Part shown: positions 1 through 8,694 of the stretch, one piece after another
Numbering within the stretch: the stretch's first letter is position 1
Layout: the number at the start of each line of letters is the position of its first letter
NCBI GenBank assembly: GCA_003665935.1
Contig: QPLR01000003.1
Coordinates: 248,001-312,000, forward strand
Direction of reading: 5' to 3'
DNA: 64,000 bases
From: Halobellus sp. Atlit-31R
GTDB taxonomy: Archaea > Halobacteriota > Halobacteria > Halobacteriales > Haloferacaceae
Program-made: the position numbers and the translations under genes
The notes under the pieces: model-generated
The model's database searches: none
What the model was told of the DNA's origin: nothing
Seen by the model: the letters and a program-made list of their open reading frames with translations, nothing else

Positions 1-622
1 GGCGCATATCGCCGCTGGCCGCGTACACGAGCGCGTCGAGCCCGTCCTCGGTCACCTCGATGCCCTCCGCGTCGGCGATGTCGACGACCTGCCGTCGGAT
101 GGCGTCGTCGCCGAGGGGAGAGAACCGGAAGACGGCGCACCGCGACTGGATCGGGTCGATGATCTTCGAGGAGTAGTTACACGAGAGGATAAAGCGCGTG
201 TTGTCGGAGAACTGCTCCATCGTCCGGCGGAGCGCCGACTGTGCATCGGAGGTCAGCGAGTCGGCCTCGTCGAGGAAGATGATCCGGTAGTCGTAGCCGC
301 CGAACGAGGAGCGCGCGAAGTTCTTGATGCGGTCTCTGACGACGTCGATGCCGCGCTCGTCGGAGGCGTTCAGTTCGAGGAAGTTGGTCTGCCAGTCGTC
401 GCCGTAGATCGCGCGGGCGATCGCGGTGGCCGAGGTGGTCTTTCCCACTCCGGCGGGACCCGCAAACAGGAGATGCGGCAGGTCGTCTGTGGCGACGTAG
501 GACCGCAGCCGGTCGACGATCTCCGCTTGGCCGTAGATCTCTTCCAGCTGCTGGGGCCGGTACTTCTCGATCCAGATCTCGCGCCCCGCCGGAACGTCCT
601 CGGACGAGTCGGCCTCGCTCAT
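1..622 (-). CDS. rfcS: Replication factor C small subunit (5' part, gene runs off the window)
   Basis: AAA+ clamp-loader subunit that opens and loads the PCNA ring at primer-template junctions with the large subunit RfcL. The visible 207 residues begin [13 protein letters not shown] and show the RFC hallmark IEKYRPQ, the Walker A motif GPAGVGKT near residue 55, Walker B (FLDEAD) near residue 115 and the SRC arginine-finger motif ([10 protein letters not shown]) near residue 162. The C-terminal collar domain lies outside the window. PCNA and the primase large subunit are encoded in this same window. Family assignment is secure; only the 3' end is missing. Confidence 0.96.
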   Translation of the reverse strand, partial: MSEADSSEDVPAGREIWIEKYRPQQLEEIYGQAEIVDRLRSYVATDDLPHLLFAGPAGVGKTTSATAIARAIYGDDWQTNFLELNASDERGIDVVRDRIKNFARSSFGGYDYRIIFLDEADSLTSDAQSALRRTMEQFSDNTRFILSCNYSSKIIDPIQSRCAVFRFSPLGDDAIRRQVVDIADAEGIEVTEDGLDALVYAASGDMR

Positions 623-760
623 ACGCGTGAGAGGGATCCGCCGACGCATAAACTACCCGCGTTCGCCCGGCGGCTTCCCACCCCGCCCCGCGCCGGCGAC
701 GTGCAGGGCGGTCAGCGCGCGGAGCGAAACCGGCAAGCCCGGGGCCGCCGAACCACCGGT

Positions 761-961
761 ATGCGCGTGACAGTCGAAGTCGTCGGCGAGGCGACCAGCG
801 AGGTCGACGTCGCCGCCGACGACACGTACGCCGACGTCGTCCGGGCGGTCGGCTACTCGCCGCACGAGGTCTCCGTCATCGTCGACGGCGCGCCCGTCCC
901 GGAGGACCAGCCGGTCGAAGTGAGCCGCGTGCGCGTCCTGCGGCTGATCAAAGGCGGGTGA
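761..961 (+). CDS. samp2: SAMP2-type ubiquitin-like small archaeal modifier protein
   Basis: A 66-residue beta-grasp protein ending in a di-glycine (LRLIKGG), as in ubiquitin, ThiS and MoaD. In Haloferax volcanii SAMP2 is adenylated by the E1-like UbaA, attached to lysines of target proteins, and also donates sulfur for tRNA thiolation. This protein matches the SAMP2 pattern closely, with the segments VTVEVVGE, SPHEV, VDG.PVPEDQ and VLRLIKGG. The ATG chosen gives the family length; a longer in-frame start further upstream would add an unrelated basic stretch. The divergent neighbour is rfcS, and there is no operon partner. Confidence 0.92.
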   Translation: MRVTVEVVGEATSEVDVAADDTYADVVRAVGYSPHEVSVIVDGAPVPEDQPVEVSRVRVLRLIKGG

Positions 962-1132
962 TCCGAGTCGAAGTCGGAGTCGGAGTCGAGTGGTCAGAGT
1001 CGAGTGGTCGGAGTCGAGTGGTCGGACTCGGTCGACCCGAACTGGACACGCGACAGTCGCGAGCGGGAGCCGGAACCCCAGTCTGACGGCTCGAATCGGG
1101 GGCTTAACCCCCACGGCCACGTATCACAGACT

Positions 1133-1729
1133 GTGACACACGACGTCCGCGAGGCGACCCCGGCTGACGCCGCCGACGTGGTCCGCCTGCTCGACGCCGC
1201 GATGCTCCGGTCCGACCCCGAGCGGGTGCGCCGTCGAGTCGCCGCGAGCGACGTTCTCGTCGCCGTCGTCGCCGGTGCCGAGGGAGCCGACCGCCAAGGA
1301 GCCGAGTCGGCGACAGCGGATCGGACAGCCGACCGCATCGTCGGTGCCTGCGTGCTCGCGCCCGGCGGAGACGTGAGCACAGAGTGGTGCGGAGGCGCAT
1401 CCGCGGGCGACGCGTCGCCGACCGAGATCGAGCAGATCACCGTCCACCGGTCGCGACGCGGACGGGGAGTCGGGACCGGCCTGGTCGACGCCGCCGCGGC
1501 GCGGAGCGCCGGTCCGCTCGTCGCCCGCTTCCGCCACCAGGTGCGCCCGTTCTACGACGCGCTGGGGTTCGAGATTGTCGACGCGTCGGACGTGGCAGGA
1601 GAGCCGGGCGAAGCGGACGAGGCGGACGAGGCAGGCGAGGCGGACGAGGCGGACGAGGCGGACGAGGCGGACGAGGCAGGCGAGGCGGACAGAAGTGGGC
1701 GACGGCGGCTGTGTGGGATCCTCAGATGA
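1133..1729 (+). CDS. GNAT-family N-acetyltransferase with acidic repeat tail
   Basis: Probable acetyl-CoA-dependent acetyltransferase; the substrate is unknown. The N-terminus (THDVREATPADAADVVRLL) is a typical GNAT beta1-alpha1, followed by a core strand ending in EIEQITVHRSRRGRGVGTGLV. That segment carries the R-G-x-G-x-G/A acetyl-CoA pyrophosphate loop, and the C-terminal FYDALGFE motif follows. I chose the GTG start because it directly precedes the conserved domain; upstream in-frame sequence is low-complexity. The last 45 residues are repeats of Glu-Ala-Asp from a 9-bp DNA repeat, which is atypical of the family. The 3' end overlaps the convergent sugar-phosphate mutase gene by 8 bp. Confidence 0.8.
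   Translation: MTHDVREATPADAADVVRLLDAAMLRSDPERVRRRVAASDVLVAVVAGAEGADRQGAESATADRTADRIVGACVLAPGGDVSTEWCGGASAGDASPTEIEQITVHRSRRGRGVGTGLVDAAAARSAGPLVARFRHQVRPFYDALGFEIVDASDVAGEPGEADEADEAGEADEADEADEADEAGEADRSGRRRLCGILR
1608..1692 (+). repeat. 9-bp tandem repeat inside the acetyltransferase gene
   Basis: Units of the type GACGAGGCG or GGCGAGGCG are repeated about nine times in frame and encode Glu-Ala-Asp/Gly triplets. A perfect short tandem repeat like this is prone to slippage, which would lengthen or shorten the acidic tail in steps of three residues without a frameshift. Confidence 0.85.
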
Positions 1730-3095
1730 GCGGCTCGACGAGGTCGCGGCCCGCCGACAGCAGCGCGTCGGTGCGGGCCTGGCTCTCGGCCTCGGCGTAG
1801 ACGCGCATCTTCGGTTCGGTGCCCGACGGCCGGACGAGGAGCCACGAGCCGTCTTCCAGAAGCAGTTTGAACCCGTCGAGCGTCACGACGTCGGCGATGT
1901 CGCGCCCGGCGACCTGCTCGGGGAGGACGTCTTCGAGTTCGCCGATGACCCGTTCTTTCTCGGTGTCGGGGCAATCGAGGCTGATCTTGTCGGCGACGAT
2001 GTCGCCGTGCGCCGCCACGAGGCGGTCGACGCGGGCGTCCATCGGCTCCTCGCTCGCGGCCGCCGCTCCGAGCAGACTCATCAGGACGCCGTCCTTCTCG
2101 CGGATGTGCCCGCGGATCGAGAAGCCGCCGGACTCCTCGCCCCCGATGAGCGCGTCGTGCTCGGCCATCGCCTGGGCGACCCACTTGAAGCCGACCGCGG
2201 TCTCGAAGACCTCCTGTCCGTGTGCGTCGGCGATCCGATCGACCAGAAACGTCGTCGACACCGTCCGGATCGCCGGGCCGGCGTCGGACTCTAAGAGGTA
2301 GTCGTACGCGGCGGCGTAAAAGAGGTTCTCGTCGAGGTGGCCGCGCTCCGGTGTTACGAACGCGACGCGGTCGGCGTCGCCGTCGTTAGCGATACCCAAG
2401 TCGGCGTCGTGGGCGTCGACGGCGTCGACGAGCGGACCGAGATGCTCGGCGCTGGGTTCCGGCGGGGAGCCGCCGAACTCGGGGTCGCGCTCGTCGCGGA
2501 TGCTGACGACCGTTGCGCCCGCCGCCCGCAGGAGCGCGTCGGTGACGCCGCGGCCCGAGCCGTGCATCGCGTCGTGGACGACCGTGACCCCCGAGAGGTC
2601 GGCGTCGATCAGCTCGTGGGCGTGGTCGGCGTGCGGCGTCACGACGTCGACGGTCTCGATCGTTCCGCGCTCCGATTCGGGCAGGAGCTCCGGCTCTGTG
2701 AGGCGAGCGGCGACCGCGTCGGTCACCTCTGGGAGCGCCGGCGCGCCGTCCGCGGGGATGAACTTCACGCCGTTGTACTCGGGCGGGTTGTGCGAGGCCG
2801 TCACCATCAGCGCGCCCGAGAGACCGCGGTCGACGATGGCATAGGCGACGAGCGGCGTCGGGCAGTCGCGCTCCGGCAGGAGGACGTCGAAGCCGTTGCC
2901 GGCGAGCACCTCGGCGAGCGACTCGGCGAACCCCTCGGAAGTTGCTCTGGCGTCGTAGCCGACGGCGACGGGATCGTCGTAGCCCTCGTCCGCGAGGTAG
3001 TCTGCGACCGCCTGTCCGACGATCCGTACGCGGTCGTCGGTGAACGTATCGAGGGTCGCGCGCCACCCGTCCGTGCCGAAGGAGATCGCGTCCAT
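1722..3095 (-). CDS. Phosphoglucomutase/phosphomannomutase family protein (GlmM/ManB-like)
   Basis: Alpha-D-phosphohexomutase of 457 residues, which moves phosphate between the 1 and 6 positions of a hexose or hexosamine phosphate. It feeds nucleotide-sugar synthesis for the S-layer glycoprotein and lipid glycans. The four family signatures are visible: substrate entry FGTDGWR at the N-terminus, the phosphoserine loop TASHNPPEYNG near residue 95, the metal loop DGDADR near residue 235, and the phosphate-binding RPSGTEPKMR near residue 425. The ATG chosen starts directly before FGTDGW; the longer open frame upstream is non-conserved. The substrate (mannose, glucose or glucosamine phosphate) cannot be decided from sequence. 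Confidence 0.9.
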   Translation of the reverse strand: MDAISFGTDGWRATLDTFTDDRVRIVGQAVADYLADEGYDDPVAVGYDARATSEGFAESLAEVLAGNGFDVLLPERDCPTPLVAYAIVDRGLSGALMVTASHNPPEYNGVKFIPADGAPALPEVTDAVAARLTEPELLPESERGTIETVDVVTPHADHAHELIDADLSGVTVVHDAMHGSGRGVTDALLRAAGATVVSIRDERDPEFGGSPPEPSAEHLGPLVDAVDAHDADLGIANDGDADRVAFVTPERGHLDENLFYAAAYDYLLESDAGPAIRTVSTTFLVDRIADAHGQEVFETAVGFKWVAQAMAEHDALIGGEESGGFSIRGHIREKDGVLMSLLGAAAASEEPMDARVDRLVAAHGDIVADKISLDCPDTEKERVIGELEDVLPEQVAGRDIADVVTLDGFKLLLEDGSWLLVRPSGTEPKMRVYAEAESQARTDALLSAGRDLVEPLI

Positions 3096-3218
3096 ACCCC
3101 TGCGTCCGCGGCAGCGACCAAAAAAGTGCGGCGAAGCGGGCCGTCGTCCGGCGGACGCCGACGTTGGGAGACGCCACCATCCGCCGCGTTTTTCGCCGCT
3201 CGTCCCCGAGAGAGGGTA

Positions 3219-3761
3219 ATGATCACGCTCGTCGCGGTCTGCGGCAGTCGACGCGGACGGAGCCACACTCGAAAGTCTCTCGAACGCGTGCTGACGACTG
3301 CCCGGCGGGAAGGCGTCGAGACAGAGCTGCTCGACCTCGGTGCGGTCGACCTGCCGCTGTATCACCCCGACGTCGACGAGCAGGGCGACTCCGCGCGTCT
3401 GAAACAGCTCGTCCGCGACGCCGAGGCCGTCGTGATCGGCTCACCCGTCTATCACGGGTCGTACTCCTCGACGTTCCGCAACTTCCACGACTACTGCTCG
3501 AAGGAGGAGTACCGCGATACGGCCGTCGGCCTCGTCGCGACCGCCGGGGGCGGATCGTACGGCCCGGCGCTCGAACATCTGCGGAGCACGGTCCGCGGCG
3601 TGTACGGCCACACCGTTCCCGAGCAGGTCGGGATCCGCCGCGCCTCGGAGAAGTACGACGGCGACACGCTCACCGACGTCGACATCGAGCGGCGGCTGGA
3701 CGAACTGGCGGCGGCCGTCGTCGCGGAGGCGCGACGGCTCCATCCGGAAGCCGTCGAGTGA
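3219..3761 (+). CDS. NADPH-dependent FMN reductase-like flavodoxin-fold protein
   Basis: A 180-residue flavodoxin-like protein expected to bind FMN and reduce it, or a quinone or azo substrate, with NAD(P)H. The phosphate-binding loop GSRRGRSHT lies at residues 9-17, and the isoalloxazine-contacting motif GSPVYHGSYSSTFRNF near residue 73 is typical of the NADPH-dependent FMN reductase family. A glycine-rich loop TAGGGSYGP follows near residue 107. The ATG start is unambiguous. It is divergent from the mutase gene, sharing a roughly 120-bp promoter region. Confidence 0.85.
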   Translation: MITLVAVCGSRRGRSHTRKSLERVLTTARREGVETELLDLGAVDLPLYHPDVDEQGDSARLKQLVRDAEAVVIGSPVYHGSYSSTFRNFHDYCSKEEYRDTAVGLVATAGGGSYGPALEHLRSTVRGVYGHTVPEQVGIRRASEKYDGDTLTDVDIERRLDELAAAVVAEARRLHPEAVE

Positions 3762-3770
3762 GGGAAGCGG

Positions 3771-4022
3771 TCACTCCAGGCCGACGAGGCGCTCCTTCCG
3801 GGCGCGGGAGAGCTGTTTGATCTCGTACTCGCGGGACATCGCCGCCGACTTCGACTCGAACGACTCGACGTGGACGAGCTCGACCGGCGTCCGCCCCCGC
3901 GTGTACTTCGCGCCCTCGCCGGCGTCGTGTTCGGCGACGCGGCGCTCGACGTCGGTCGTGTAGCCCGTGTACAGCGAGCCGTCGGCGCACGAGAGCACGT
4001 AGACGTGGTGGTCGTCGGTCAT
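3771..4022 (-). CDS. GIY-YIG domain small protein (UPF0213/YhbQ-like)
   Basis: An 83-residue single-domain GIY-YIG protein. The variant motif reads VYVL near residue 7 and YTGYTTD near residue 18, followed by the conserved RR and H in [22 protein letters not shown]. This spacing matches stand-alone UPF0213 proteins such as E. coli YhbQ, a DNA-nicking enzyme implicated in DNA damage tolerance. No accessory domain is fused. It is convergent with the flavin reductase gene, with a 9-bp gap. The role in haloarchaea is not established. Confidence 0.88.
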   Translation of the reverse strand: MTDDHHVYVLSCADGSLYTGYTTDVERRVAEHDAGEGAKYTRGRTPVELVHVESFESKSAAMSREYEIKQLSRARKERLVGLE

Positions 4023-4055
4023 ACGCGGTGATGGCCGGTCATCGGGAGCGAGCGG

Positions 4056-4913
4056 TCACTCGACTTCGATCGTCTCGACGACGTCCGCGAGTGCGGCGCT
4101 GTCTGGCGACGCGTGCGTCACGGCGAGCGGGGAGACGCTGACTTCGGCGTCGACCATCGCGCGTCGGTCGGTGCCGACGGGGTAGCGCTGCCGGTGCTCG
4201 TCGGTGGGCGGGAACGGGCTCTCCCAGCCGACCACGCCGGGCCAGGTCTGATCCTGCAGGCGCACGAGCTGTTCGTCGTCCGCTAGGTCGCCGTCGTGGT
4301 CGTGTTCGCCGGCGCGTGCCGGATCGATCGCTTCGATCTCCTGCTCGTAGTCGTGGAACGGTTCGGTGAGCATCACCGGCGGCGACGACGCGTCAACCGG
4401 GGCGTTGACGTTCAGTAGGTCGACGTCCTCGTAGACGCCGGAGTCGAGCGCCCGGGCGACGAGTCGGCGCGCGATCCGCGCGGGGCGCTCGAAGTCGTAC
4501 TCCTCGGGCGGCGAGAGGAAGAAGTCCGTCGAGTGGTACGCCGAGATGGCGAGCGCCGGCGTGCCGAGGAACGCGGCCTCGATGCCCGCGCCGACCGTTC
4601 CGGAGCGCCCCACCACGTAGTTGCCGGCGTTGGGGCCGTTGTTGACGCCGGAGACGACGACGTCGAACGGAGTCTCGAGTCCGCGGAGGCCGTAGGCGAC
4701 GCAGTCCGCGGGCGTCCCCGAGAGCGCGTACCCCCACGGGTGCTCGCGGATGACCGCGGAGTGGTTCCGCGTCCGTCCGACGCCGCTCTGATTCCCGTCC
4801 GGTGCGACGACGGTGACGTCGCCGAGGGCGGTGAGTTCAGTTCGGAGCGTGGCGATGCCCGGCGCGTCGATGCCGTCGTCGTTCGTCAGTAGTATCGTGG
4901 GACCCTCACTCAT
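4056..4913 (-). CDS. surE: 5'/3'-nucleotidase SurE
   Basis: Survival protein E, a metal-dependent phosphatase hydrolysing nucleoside 5'- and 3'-monophosphates, 285 residues. The diagnostic N-terminal motif LLTNDDGIDAPG provides the two metal-binding aspartates, and further active-site parts follow: SGVGRTRNH, SGTPADCV and VVSGVNNGPNAG near residue 90. I prefer the ATG to the GTG one codon upstream. It is not in an obvious operon. Confidence 0.95.
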   Translation of the reverse strand: MSEGPTILLTNDDGIDAPGIATLRTELTALGDVTVVAPDGNQSGVGRTRNHSAVIREHPWGYALSGTPADCVAYGLRGLETPFDVVVSGVNNGPNAGNYVVGRSGTVGAGIEAAFLGTPALAISAYHSTDFFLSPPEEYDFERPARIARRLVARALDSGVYEDVDLLNVNAPVDASSPPVMLTEPFHDYEQEIEAIDPARAGEHDHDGDLADDEQLVRLQDQTWPGVVGWESPFPPTDEHRQRYPVGTDRRAMVDAEVSVSPLAVTHASPDSAALADVVETIEVE

Positions 4914-5146
4914 CACACGAACCGTCTATCGAGAGGAAAGTAGCCCTTCCGGTCCGGTGTCTCATCGAGCGCCGCGCCTCGCGGGCGACTCGGCCGGTCA
5001 CACGACCGCGGTCGGACTGGTGAGAGGGCCCGCGACCGTCGCTGCCGCTCTGCGAGCGGTGGAATTGTGAGATCGGACGGTGGTTCAGCCGTCCGACGGA
5101 GAGACGAAGTACGGCTTCGCGTGGTGGTCTGTGTCCGCTTCAGTGG

Positions 5147-5296
5147 TCACGCTGTGCGGGTTCGACGTCGCGCGACCTCCGCGATACCCGCGTTCGCCGA
5201 GCAGTTTGGACAGGCGAGGAGGCGCCCGTACTCGTCGGCGAACACGCGTGCGAAGCGATCGGAGACGTGTGACCCGCAATGGTCACAACTTGGCAT
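5147..5296 (-). CDS. Small zinc-ribbon protein (haloarchaeal DUF7563-like)
   Basis: A 49-residue protein starting MPSCDHCGSHVSDRF. Two Cys-x-x-Cys knuckles (CDHC near residue 4, CPNC near residue 29) probably hold one zinc ion, and a basic tail (RRRTRT) follows. I chose the ATG immediately before the first knuckle; the longer open frame upstream has no conserved content. I recall the segment VSDRFARVF and the ending GIAEVARRR as typical of a very common haloarchaeal uncharacterised family. Function is unknown. Confidence 0.75.
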   Translation of the reverse strand: MPSCDHCGSHVSDRFARVFADEYGRLLACPNCSANAGIAEVARRRTRTA

Positions 5297-5476
5297 ACGT
5301 GTGTTCCGGCAGCCACCATTTGCCGGTACCCGGCCTACGAGCGCGTCCCATATATGGCTTCCCGCGCACGCGCGCGAGAGCCGTGATCGTACAGAAATGC
5401 GAACAATTACCGACCGTTTGTCTGGGAACTTCTGGCACACGGGTGGGGCGTCGCCTCCGGAGCGCCGCGTGCGGCC

Positions 5477-6241
5477 TCACTCGTCGTCCGTACGAGCGGC
5501 ACTGACCGCGCGAGCGACGAGTCCCGCCTGCGTGCCGGCGACGAAGCCGGCGTCGACGTTGACCACCGAGAGCACCGTACAGGACTGCAACATTCCGGAG
5601 AGGGCCGCGGACCCGTCGCCGCCGTGGCCGTAGCCGCTCGAAACCGGGAGTCCGACGACGGGGGTGTCGACGAGGCCGGCCACGACCGTCGGGAGTGCGC
5701 CCTCGCGTCCGGCGGCGACGACGAGGACGTCGGCCGCACGGAGCACGTCGAGGTGGTCGAGGATCCGACCGAGGTGGGCGACGCCTACGTCGTCGACGCG
5801 CTCGACGGTCGCGCCCATCGCGTCGAGGACGGTCGCCGCCTCACCCGCGGCCGCCGCGTCCGCCGTCCCACCGGTGACGACTCCGACGGTGGCGTCGAGC
5901 GTCGGCGGCTCGAAGTCGGCCCGCTGTGCGACCAGCGTCCGCGCTCGCTCGTCGTGCGACAGTTCGACAGAAGCGTCGATCTCCTCGGAGACGGCAGCGA
6001 CGTCGGCGTCCGTGACCCGTGTGACGAGTGCTCGGCCCGTCGAATCCAGCGCCGCCACCGCGAGCACGGCGACCTCCGCGGGCGTCTTCCCCTCCGCGAG
6101 GATGCCCTCCGGCGCGCCGCGGCGCTGTTCCCGTGCGGCGTCGAATCGCCCCGCGTCGGTGGTGACGTACCCCATCAGTCGCCCCTCGGCCTCCGTCGGG
6201 GAGAGCTCGCCCGCCGCGACGGCTTCGAGTACTTCGCGCAT
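5477..6241 (-). CDS. larB: Nickel pincer cofactor biosynthesis protein LarB
   Basis: LarB carboxylates and hydrolyses nicotinic acid adenine dinucleotide to make the pyridinium-3,5-biscarboxylic acid mononucleotide precursor of the nickel-pincer nucleotide cofactor. The protein has 254 residues. The N-terminal part carries the typical segment MGYVTTDAGRFDAAREQRRGAPEGILAEGKTP, abbreviated here as G.DAGRFD...R.G.PE...GK. The C-terminal part is a PurE-like domain with GVVTGGTAD, VDDVGVAHLGR, VVAAGREGALPTVVAGLV and the glycine-rich SSGYGHGGDG. The ATG start is preferred over an upstream GTG. LarE is encoded about 5 kb away (10919-11941). No LarC is present in the window. Confidence 0.93.
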   Translation of the reverse strand: MREVLEAVAAGELSPTEAEGRLMGYVTTDAGRFDAAREQRRGAPEGILAEGKTPAEVAVLAVAALDSTGRALVTRVTDADVAAVSEEIDASVELSHDERARTLVAQRADFEPPTLDATVGVVTGGTADAAAAGEAATVLDAMGATVERVDDVGVAHLGRILDHLDVLRAADVLVVAAGREGALPTVVAGLVDTPVVGLPVSSGYGHGGDGSAALSGMLQSCTVLSVVNVDAGFVAGTQAGLVARAVSAARTDDE

Positions 6242-6474
6242 ACGGAGTAGTCCGCGGGTGGACGTCACGTACCTGTCGCTTCGGTGCGTAGCCCGCGTGC
6301 GGTTCGAGATACGGGTCGAACTTGCACCGAAACCGCCGATCAGTGACCGCAGACGGCCCGAAGTCCCCGATGACGAAATGGAGATTTAATGTGCTTCCCC
6401 GGTATATAAATCATTCCCATAGGAAACCCCACAGACGACCCGCAGGGACGGAGACGCCGGCGTTTTGGAAAATA

Positions 6475-6484
6475 TTTTTATATA
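6475..6484 (+). promoter_or_regulatory. TATA box for the DUF1931 histone-fold gene
   Basis: TTTTTATATA, centred about 27 bases before the ATG at 6507. This spacing implies a leaderless mRNA. A second A/T-rich box (TATATAAAT, 6402-6410) lies farther upstream, so two promoters are possible. Confidence 0.7.
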
Positions 6485-6506
6485 GTGCCAGTATAGGGAG
6501 ACGTGT

Positions 6507-6674
6507 ATGGCAGACCTCATTGTCAAGGCAGCCGTCAAGGAAGCGCTCCAGGACAAGAACGTCGCTTCTGACTTCTACGATGCGCTCGACGAAGAAGTGA
6601 ACGAACTGCTCGAAGACGCCGCCCGTCGCGCCGAAGAGAACGACCGCAAGACGGTCCAGCCCCGCGACCTGTAA
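6507..6674 (+). CDS. DUF1931 family histone-fold protein
   Basis: A 55-residue protein, MADLIVKAAVKEAL..., of the DUF1931 family, which adopts a histone-like fold. It matches the haloarchaeal consensus almost throughout (NVASDFYDAL near residue 18, LLEDAARRAEENDRKTVQPRDL at the end, seen here in parts). The ending is the histone-fold signature in which the last helix follows a TVxPRDL strand. DNA binding is likely by fold but not demonstrated here. The gene stands alone behind a strong TATA box, which suggests high expression. Confidence 0.88.
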   Translation: MADLIVKAAVKEALQDKNVASDFYDALDEEVNELLEDAARRAEENDRKTVQPRDL

Positions 6675-6714
6675 CTCGGCGATTCGATCCCGATTTTTTG
6701 CGCCGCAGCGCCCG

Positions 6715-7407
6715 TCAGTCCCGACTCCGAACGTCGACGCCGTCCTCTGTGCCGACGTAGACCTCGTCGACGAGGCCGACGAACAGTCCGTGTTCGACGA
6801 CGCCCGGGACTCCGGAGAGCGCCGTCGACAGCGCGGCCGGATCGGTCACCGCACCGAAGTCACAGTCCAGGACCACGTTCCCGTTGTCGGTGACGACCGG
6901 GCCGTCCTTGCGCTCGGCGCGGCGGAGCGTCGGCTCGCCGTCGAGAGCCGCCACGTCGCGCTCGACCGCCGCGCGAGCGTCCGGCAGCACCTCGACGGGG
7001 ATCGACCGCGAGAGCGTCTCGACCACCTTCGTCGGATCGGCGACGACGGCGAAGCGCTCCGCCGCCGCGTCGACGACTTTCTCGCGGGCGTGGGCCGCGC
7101 CGCCGCCTTTGATCGCCGCCAGATCGCCGTCGAGCTGGTCCGCGCCGTCGATCGCGACGTCGATCCGGTCGACCTCGTCGAGCGAGCAGACCGGGACTCC
7201 GGCCTCGCGAGCGAGCGCGCGAGCGTCGAACGACGTCGGGACGCCGCGGACGTCGAGGCCGTCGGCGACCCGCCGGCCGATCGCCCGGATCGCGTGCGCG
7301 GCGGTGCTGCCGGTCCCGAGGCCGACCACGTCACCGTCGGCGACGAGTTCGGCGGCGCGCTCGCCCGCGCGTCGCTTCTGGTCGTCCGTCCCACCGGTCG
7401 TCTTCAT
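6715..7407 (-). CDS. rpiA: Ribose-5-phosphate isomerase A
   Basis: Interconverts ribose 5-phosphate and ribulose 5-phosphate, supplying ribose for nucleotides; archaea lacking the oxidative pentose pathway depend on this and the reverse RuMP or related routes. The 230-residue protein has the conserved phosphate loop GLGTGSTAAH near residue 30, the segment AIDGADQLDGDLAAIKGGGAAH near residue 90 (seen as DGAD and KGGGAA), with catalytic residues in this stretch, and a C-terminal VVTDNGNVVLD. Monocistronic and convergent to nothing nearby. Confidence 0.95.
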   Translation of the reverse strand: MKTTGGTDDQKRRAGERAAELVADGDVVGLGTGSTAAHAIRAIGRRVADGLDVRGVPTSFDARALAREAGVPVCSLDEVDRIDVAIDGADQLDGDLAAIKGGGAAHAREKVVDAAAERFAVVADPTKVVETLSRSIPVEVLPDARAAVERDVAALDGEPTLRRAERKDGPVVTDNGNVVLDCDFGAVTDPAALSTALSGVPGVVEHGLFVGLVDEVYVGTEDGVDVRSRD

Positions 7408-7494
7408 ACGCGTCGTCTCGGCGACGTGGATGACAAAGCTTCCGCTCCGGGGTCGGTTTCGACCGAGGAGACGGTCGGGAGCGGCCGACGGCAG

Positions 7495-7553
7495 TCGGCG
7501 ACGACCGACGACACGCGGTGACTACGGGCGACCGCATTCGGCGACGACCGACG
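7495..7553. repeat. Two 16-bp direct repeats beside the orc gene
   Basis: The sequence TCGGCGACGACCGACG occurs at 7495-7510 and 7538-7553, each adjoining a partly palindromic CGACGGCAGTCG. They lie between rpiA and the 3' end of the orc gene. They do not resemble haloarchaeal origin recognition boxes and may be simple sequence drift or a regulatory region. Confidence 0.45.
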
Positions 7554-7569
7554 GCAGTCGACGAACCCG

Positions 7570-8694
7570 CTACAACCGCTCCAACACGGCGTCGGCGTCG
7601 TACGCCAGCGTGAGCGACCGCGACCGTCCGCGGCCGTCGATGTCGGCGTAGTCGGCGTCGAGAACGCCCAGGCGGTCGAGTTTGTTGACGCACTCGGAGT
7701 ACCGCGTGTATCCGAGACCGGTCTCGTCGTGAAACGCCTCGTACACCTCGCCCGCCTGGCTGCCGTCGTGCTCGGCGACGACGCGGACGAGGTCGCGCTC
7801 GCGGTCGGAGAGGCCGCGGAGGCTCCGTGAGAGGTGAACGTACTTCGATTTCTCGTAGGCGGCCTCGACGTCTTCGACGTCGACAGTCCGGCTGGCGCGC
7901 ATCTCCGCGTGGAGGCCAGCGCGACGCAGCAGGTCGATCCCGACCCGGAGGTCACCGCTGTCGGCGGTGAGCTCGGCGACGCGGTCGAGTTCGGGGCCGC
8001 CCACGACGCCGTCGTGGAAGCCGCGGCGAGCCCGCTCGCGGAGGATGTCGACGATCTCGTCGACGTCGTAGACGGGGAAGTACACCTCTTCGGGGCGGAA
8101 GACGCTCTGAACGCGACCGTCCAGTTCGTCGACGACGTCGAGCGCGAGATCCGAGGAGATCACCACGACGCCGATCCGCGCGCCCGAGTGCGCCTCGTGC
8201 GCCCGGAGGAGCGAGTAGAGCGTGTCGGAGGCCTCGTTCTCGTAGAACAGGTAGTTCACGTCGTCGAGCGCGACCGCCAGCACGGCGTCTTCTTCCACCA
8301 GCCGGTCGGTGATCTGCCCGAACAGCTTCTTGAACGAGATGCCCGACGAGGGCGGCTCGTACTCGAAGATGTGCTCGAAGATGCGCGAGAAGACGGCGTA
8401 CCGCGTCGAGTCGACCTGGCAGTTGACGCGGACGGTCTCGGCGCCGCTCTGTGCGCCGAGTTCGCCGAAGAGCTTCTGGACCGCCGTCGTCTTGCCCGTC
8501 CCCGGCGGGCCGCGGACCACCGTGTTCAGCGGGCGCGAGCCGCGGACGGCCGGCCGGAGCGCGTACTTCAGACTCTCCAGTTGGCTCTCGCGGTGCTCGA
8601 ACGTCTCGGGGACGTAATCGATCTCGAAGACGTGTTCGTCGCGGAAGACGGACTCGTCCCACGACAGCATCCCCTCGTCGGGGTCGTCCCTCAT
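7570..8694 (-). CDS. Orc1/Cdc6-family replication initiator ATPase
   Basis: AAA+ protein of 374 residues related to eukaryotic Orc1 and Cdc6; members bind origin boxes and recruit the MCM helicase. Walker A is GPPGTGKT at residues 62-69, Walker B is VALDDVNYLF near residue 150, and sensor and winged-helix regions follow (LRVGIDLLRRAG, then the C-terminal winged helix with GLGYTRYSECVNKLDRLGVL). I chose the ATG over a GTG four codons upstream. Haloarchaea carry many Orc paralogues. Only 76 bases separate the start from the next gene and no origin boxes are visible, so this is probably an orphan copy. Confidence 0.92.
   Translation of the reverse strand: MRDDPDEGMLSWDESVFRDEHVFEIDYVPETFEHRESQLESLKYALRPAVRGSRPLNTVVRGPPGTGKTTAVQKLFGELGAQSGAETVRVNCQVDSTRYAVFSRIFEHIFEYEPPSSGISFKKLFGQITDRLVEEDAVLAVALDDVNYLFYENEASDTLYSLLRAHEAHSGARIGVVVISSDLALDVVDELDGRVQSVFRPEEVYFPVYDVDEIVDILRERARRGFHDGVVGGPELDRVAELTADSGDLRVGIDLLRRAGLHAEMRASRTVDVEDVEAAYEKSKYVHLSRSLRGLSDRERDLVRVVAEHDGSQAGEVYEAFHDETGLGYTRYSECVNKLDRLGVLDADYADIDGRGRSRSLTLAYDADAVLERL

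Noticed and set aside
5067-5633. Long plus-strand open frame opposite the zinc-ribbon and larB genes
   Set aside because: A high-GC shadow: basic composition and no conserved motif, while the opposite strand encodes recognised proteins.
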